Part shown: piece after piece, positions 5,710-9,015 of the stretch
Numbering within the stretch: the stretch's first letter is position 1
How the letters are laid out: every line of letters starts with the position of its first letter
Origin: DAOMOP01 sp035444405
GTDB lineage: Bacteria; Pseudomonadota; Gammaproteobacteria; Burkholderiales; Rhodocyclaceae
Assembly: GCA_035444405.1 (NCBI GenBank)
Contig: DAOMOP010000167.1
Coordinates: 1-9,015 of the forward strand
Direction: 5' to 3'
DNA: 9,015 bases
The notes under the pieces: generated by a model
Told to the model about the DNA's origin: nothing
The model's database searches: none
Seen by the model: only the letters and a program-made list of their open reading frames with translations
Made by a program: the position numbers and the translations under genes

Positions 5710-7182
5710 ATGACCATGAGCACCCCGACCCTGGTGACCTTCGTCGTCTATCTGATCGGCATGCTGATCATAGGCTTTGCGGCCTACCGCCTCACCGACA
5801 ACCTGTCCGACTACGTGCTCGGCGGCCGCCGCCTGGGCCCCGGCGTGGCGGCGCTCAGTGCCGGCGCCTCGGACATGAGCGGCTGGCTGCTGCTCGGCCT
5901 GCCCGGCGCGATGTACGCCGCCGGCATGAACCAGGCATGGATCGCGGTGGGGCTGTCGATCGGGGCGTACCTGAACTGGCAGTTCGTCGCGCGGCGCCTG
6001 CGCGTCTACACCGAGGTCGCGCGCGACGCGATCACCGTGCCCGACTACCTCGAGAACCGCTTCTACGACAAGAGCAAGGCGTTGCGGGTGATCTCGGCGA
6101 TCGTGATCCTGGTGTTCTTCACCTTCTACACGTCGTCGGGCATGGTCGCCGGGGCGACGCTGTTCGAGAAGAGCTTCGGCATGGACTACGGCGTCGCGCT
6201 GTGGGTGGGCGCGATCGTGATCATCTCGTACACCTTTCTCGGCGGCTTCCTGGCGGTGTGCTGGACCGACTTCGTGCAGGGGCTGCTGATGTTCGCGGCG
6301 CTGCTGATCGTGCCGATGGCGGTGATCGGCGCCGACGGCGGCTGGGGCGCGACGCTCGACAGCGTCGCGGCGGTCGATCCGGCGCGTCTCGACATGTTCC
6401 ACGACATGACGCTGTTCGGCATCGTGTCGCTGATGGCGTGGGGGCTGGGCTATTTCGGCCAGCCGCACATCGTCGTGCGCTTCATGGCGCTGCGCCGCTC
6501 GAGCGACATGCCGACGGCGCGGCTGATCGGCATGACGTGGATGGTGCTCGCGCTGTACGGGGCGATCTTCACCGGCTTCGCCGGCATCGCGTACTTCGCC
6601 GAGCAGCCGCTCGAGAACGCCGAGACGGTGTTCATCACGCTGTCCCAGGTGCTGTTCAACCCGTGGGTCGCCGGTGTGCTGCTCGCGGCGATCCTGTCGG
6701 CGATCATGAGCACGATCGACTCGCAGCTGCTGGTGTCGTCGAGCGCGCTGACCGAGGACTTCTACAAGTCGCTGCTGCGCCCGGAAGCGAGCCAGCGCGA
6801 GCTGGTGTGGATCGGGCGCGGCACGGTCGTCCTGATCGCGCTGATCGCGGTCTTCATGGCACGCGATCCGGACACGACGGTGCTCGGGCTGGTCGCCTAC
6901 GCATGGGGCGGCTTCGGTGCGGCGTTCGGCCCGGTCATCATCCTGTCGCTGACCTGGCGCCGCATGACGCGCAACGGCGCGCTCGCCGGCATGATCGTCG
7001 GCGCGCTGACGGTGATCGTGTGGAAGCAGATCGAAGGCGGCATCTTCGACATGTACGAGATCCTGCCCGGCTTCATCCTGTGCGCGGCGACCATCGTCGC
7101 GGTGAGCCTGCTCGACCGGCCGCCGGAACAGGCGATCCAGTCCGAATTCGACACTTTCGAGAAGACGCTGCACGGCCGTTGA
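5710..7182 (+). CDS. putP: Sodium/proline symporter PutP
   Basis: An inner-membrane sodium:solute symporter (SSS) family protein of 490 residues, close to E. coli PutP (502), with about 12-13 hydrophobic spans. It imports L-proline driven by the Na+ gradient. GASDMSGWLLLGLPG at residues 52-66 carries Asp55, Met56 and Ser57 in the same numbering as E. coli PutP, where Asp55 is needed for Na+ coupling. IMSTIDSQLLVSSSALTEDF follows, with Ser334/Thr335 matching the E. coli Ser340/Thr341 Na+ ligands. ASQRELVWIGR and AWGGFGAAFGPVIILSL toward the C-terminus are also PutP-specific. The ATG at 5710 is preceded by GAGGAGGG with good spacing; an in-frame ATG at 5716 is a possible alternative. It sits between the small membrane peptide (13-base gap) and putA (61-base gap), giving an uptake-plus-oxidation operon. 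Other SSS substrates are possible but the motifs and putA context make proline much the best call. Confidence 0.95.
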   Translation: MTMSTPTLVTFVVYLIGMLIIGFAAYRLTDNLSDYVLGGRRLGPGVAALSAGASDMSGWLLLGLPGAMYAAGMNQAWIAVGLSIGAYLNWQFVARRLRVYTEVARDAITVPDYLENRFYDKSKALRVISAIVILVFFTFYTSSGMVAGATLFEKSFGMDYGVALWVGAIVIISYTFLGGFLAVCWTDFVQGLLMFAALLIVPMAVIGADGGWGATLDSVAAVDPARLDMFHDMTLFGIVSLMAWGLGYFGQPHIVVRFMALRRSSDMPTARLIGMTWMVLALYGAIFTGFAGIAYFAEQPLENAETVFITLSQVLFNPWVAGVLLAAILSAIMSTIDSQLLVSSSALTEDFYKSLLRPEASQRELVWIGRGTVVLIALIAVFMARDPDTTVLGLVAYAWGGFGAAFGPVIILSLTWRRMTRNGALAGMIVGALTVIVWKQIEGGIFDMYEILPGFILCAATIVAVSLLDRPPEQAIQSEFDTFEKTLHGR

Positions 7183-7243
7183 GCACCGCGCCCCAGGCGG
7201 GACGCCGCGCACGCCGGCCGACGCATCCACGCGAGGACGAGCG

Positions 7244-9015
7244 ATGATCTTCGACACTGCCCCCCGGCAACCCGACGCGCTGCGGCGCGCGATCGACGCG
7301 CACTACCGCGCCGACGAAAGCACGTGCGTACGTGCGCTGCTCGACGGACTCGATCTCGCCCCCGAAGCGCAGGCGCGCATCCAGGCCACCGCGCGGCGCC
7401 TCGTCGACGGTGTGCGAGCGCGCTCGAAAGGCGGCATCGACGCCTTCCTGCACGAGTACGGCCTGTCCACGCAGGAAGGGGTGATGCTGATGTGCATCGC
7501 CGAGGCGCTGCTGCGCATCCCCGACCACGACACGCAGGAGGCGCTGATCCGCGACAAGATGTCGGCGGCGAACTGGGACGCGCATCTCGGGCGCAGCGAC
7601 TCGGTGTTCGTCAATGCGTCGACGTGGGCGCTGATGCTGACCGGACGGCTGGTGGGCCTGCGCGGGGTCAAGGGCCAGACGCCCGGCGCGGTGCTGCGCC
7701 GCCTGGTCGCGCGCATCGGCGAACCGATGATCCGCGAGGCCGTCAACCAGGCGATGCGCATCATGGGCCGCCAGTTCGTGATGGGGCGCACCATCGACGA
7801 GGCGCTCGAACGCGCCAGGGCGTTCGAGCGCAAGGGCTACCGCTATTCGTACGACATGCTCGGCGAGGCCGCGCGGACGATGGCCGACGCCGACCGCTTC
7901 TTCGACTCCTACCGCGGCGCGATCGCCGCGATCGGCCGCGTGTCGGGCGGACGCGGCCTCTACGCCGGGCCGGGCATCTCGGTCAAGCTGTCGGCGCTGC
8001 ACCCGCGCTACGAGCTGTGGAAGGAGCGCCGCGTCATGGACGAGCTGGTGCCGCGCATGCACGCGCTCGCCGCCGAGGCCGCGCGGCTCGACATCGGCCT
8101 CAACATCGACGCCGAGGAAGCCGCCCGCCTCGACCTGTCGCTCGACGTCATCGAGGCGATCGCCGGCGCCGATGCGCTCAAGGGCTGGGACGGCTTCGGC
8201 GTCGTCGTGCAGGCCTACCAGAAGCGCGCCCCGTTCGTGATCGACTGGCTCGCCGACATGGCGCGCCGCCACGGCCGCCGGCTGATGGTGCGCCTGGTCA
8301 AGGGCGCCTACTGGGACGCCGAGATCAAGCTGTCACAGGAGCTCGCGCTGCCCGGCTACCCGGTCTATACGCGCAAGGTCAATACCGACGTCGCCTATCT
8401 CGCCTGCGCGAGGAAGCTGCTCGCGAACCGCGACGTGTTCTACCCGCAGTTCGCCACCCACAACGCGCACTCGATCGCCTCGGTGCTCGAGTATGCGGGC
8501 GACGGCGACGGCTACGAGTTCCAGCGCCTGCACGGCATGGGCGAGGAGCTCTACGAGGCGGTGGTCGAGGACGCGGCCATCGGCAAGCCATGCCGCATCT
8601 ACGCGCCGGTCGGCGAGCATGAGGACTTGCTCGCCTATCTGGTGCGCCGCCTGCTCGAGAACGGCGCCAACAGCTCCTTCGTCAACCGCATCCAGGACGA
8701 GTCGCTGCCGGTCGAGGCGATCATCGCCGACCCGATCGCGCAGGTGCGCGGCCTGTCCTACGTGCCGCATCCGCACATCCCGGCGCCACGCGACCTGTAC
8801 GGCGAGGGTCGGACGAATTTCGCCGGCATGGACTTGAACGACCGCGCGGTGCTGCGCCCGCTCGCCGAGCGCATGGCCGCAGCCGAGCGCGACGGCTGGA
8901 CCGCCGGCCCGATCGTCGCCGGCGAGGAGCGCACGCGCGAGGCGCGCGCGGTGCACTCGCCGGCCGAGCGCACGCGCGTCGTCGGGCACGTCAGCGAGGC
9001 GAGCGCCGACGACAT
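7244..9015 (+). CDS. putA: Bifunctional proline dehydrogenase/glutamate semialdehyde dehydrogenase PutA, 3'-partial
   Basis: PutA oxidises proline to P5C with FAD, then P5C/glutamate semialdehyde to glutamate with NAD+, at the inner face of the membrane. The window holds the first 590 residues; the frame is open to the end. The start ATG at 7244 has GAGGA 6 bases upstream (7233-7237). Residues 1 to about 165 are the helical arm and domain (ESTCVRALLDGL, NWDAHLGRSDSVFVNAS). The proline dehydrogenase barrel covers about 170-490: VKLSALHP at 247-254 with Lys248, RLVKGAYWDAEIK at 350-362, FATHNAHSIA, EFQRLHGMGEELY, and VRRLLENG at 467-474, whose Arg468/Arg469 match the proline-binding Arg555/Arg556 of E. 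coli PutA. The aldehyde dehydrogenase domain begins at about 560 and is cut off. The N-terminal ribbon-helix-helix DNA-binding domain of E. coli-type PutA is absent, so this is a type A or B PutA that cannot repress its own operon in that way. Confidence 0.95.
   Translation, partial: MIFDTAPRQPDALRRAIDAHYRADESTCVRALLDGLDLAPEAQARIQATARRLVDGVRARSKGGIDAFLHEYGLSTQEGVMLMCIAEALLRIPDHDTQEALIRDKMSAANWDAHLGRSDSVFVNASTWALMLTGRLVGLRGVKGQTPGAVLRRLVARIGEPMIREAVNQAMRIMGRQFVMGRTIDEALERARAFERKGYRYSYDMLGEAARTMADADRFFDSYRGAIAAIGRVSGGRGLYAGPGISVKLSALHPRYELWKERRVMDELVPRMHALAAEAARLDIGLNIDAEEAARLDLSLDVIEAIAGADALKGWDGFGVVVQAYQKRAPFVIDWLADMARRHGRRLMVRLVKGAYWDAEIKLSQELALPGYPVYTRKVNTDVAYLACARKLLANRDVFYPQFATHNAHSIASVLEYAGDGDGYEFQRLHGMGEELYEAVVEDAAIGKPCRIYAPVGEHEDLLAYLVRRLLENGANSSFVNRIQDESLPVEAIIADPIAQVRGLSYVPHPHIPAPRDLYGEGRTNFAGMDLNDRAVLRPLAERMAAAERDGWTAGPIVAGEERTREARAVHSPAERTRVVGHVSEASADD

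Noticed and set aside
5674..7257. 527-codon - strand frame opposite putP, and a similar 399-codon frame opposite putA
   Set aside because: Composition is His/Arg/Asp/Gln-rich shadow sequence, while the opposite strand encodes PutP and PutA with all key motifs.

Overview
The window is high-GC DNA with dense, tightly spaced genes and strong G/C bias at third codon positions. Gene content (an RlhA-type U32 protein, a DUF1835/DUF3658 protein, an SDR, a CBS-ACT protein, PutP and a PutA without the N-terminal DNA-binding domain) suggests a free-living proteobacterium. A betaproteobacterium, possibly near the Rhodocyclales, is my best guess, but the sequence does not prove a genus. I see no mobile element, CRISPR array, tRNA or rRNA.

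Layout. (1) 1-1733, + strand: the 3' part of an rlhA-like U32 gene (23S rRNA 5-hydroxycytidine synthesis), cut by the window start and carrying a one-base frameshift near 1271-1280. (2) 1734-1898: a short convergent spacer with a 14-bp tandem repeat. (3) 1899-2708, - strand: a DUF1835/DUF3658 protein. (4) 2709-3116: non-coding, with a clear rho-independent terminator serving the - strand unit to its right. (5) 3117-4323, - strand: a two-gene unit, an unrecognised 132-residue protein followed by a short-chain dehydrogenase/reductase, behind an AT-rich promoter region at about 4350-4436. (6) 4594-5259, - strand: a CBS-CBS-ACT (AcuB-like) sensor protein. (7) 5260-5597: a divergent control region with a candidate promoter on each strand and a structured leader for the CBS-ACT gene. 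(8) 5598-9015, + strand: a proline-use operon made of a 32-residue single-span membrane peptide, the Na+/proline symporter PutP and the start of the bifunctional PutA, which is cut by the window end.

How the genes work together. PutP imports proline with Na+, and PutA oxidises it via P5C/glutamate semialdehyde to glutamate. The peptide just before putP is placed as a symporter accessory subunit. The divergent CBS-ACT protein, with adenylate-type and amino-acid-type ligand domains, is a candidate sensor linked to this operon. That link is inferred from position only. The rest of the window looks like ordinary chromosomal housekeeping. The points most worth a second look are the membrane peptide, the CBS-ACT/put pairing, the rlhA frameshift and the phased TGCA cluster upstream of the 132-residue gene. 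I did not find convincing evidence of a wholly new multi-gene system.
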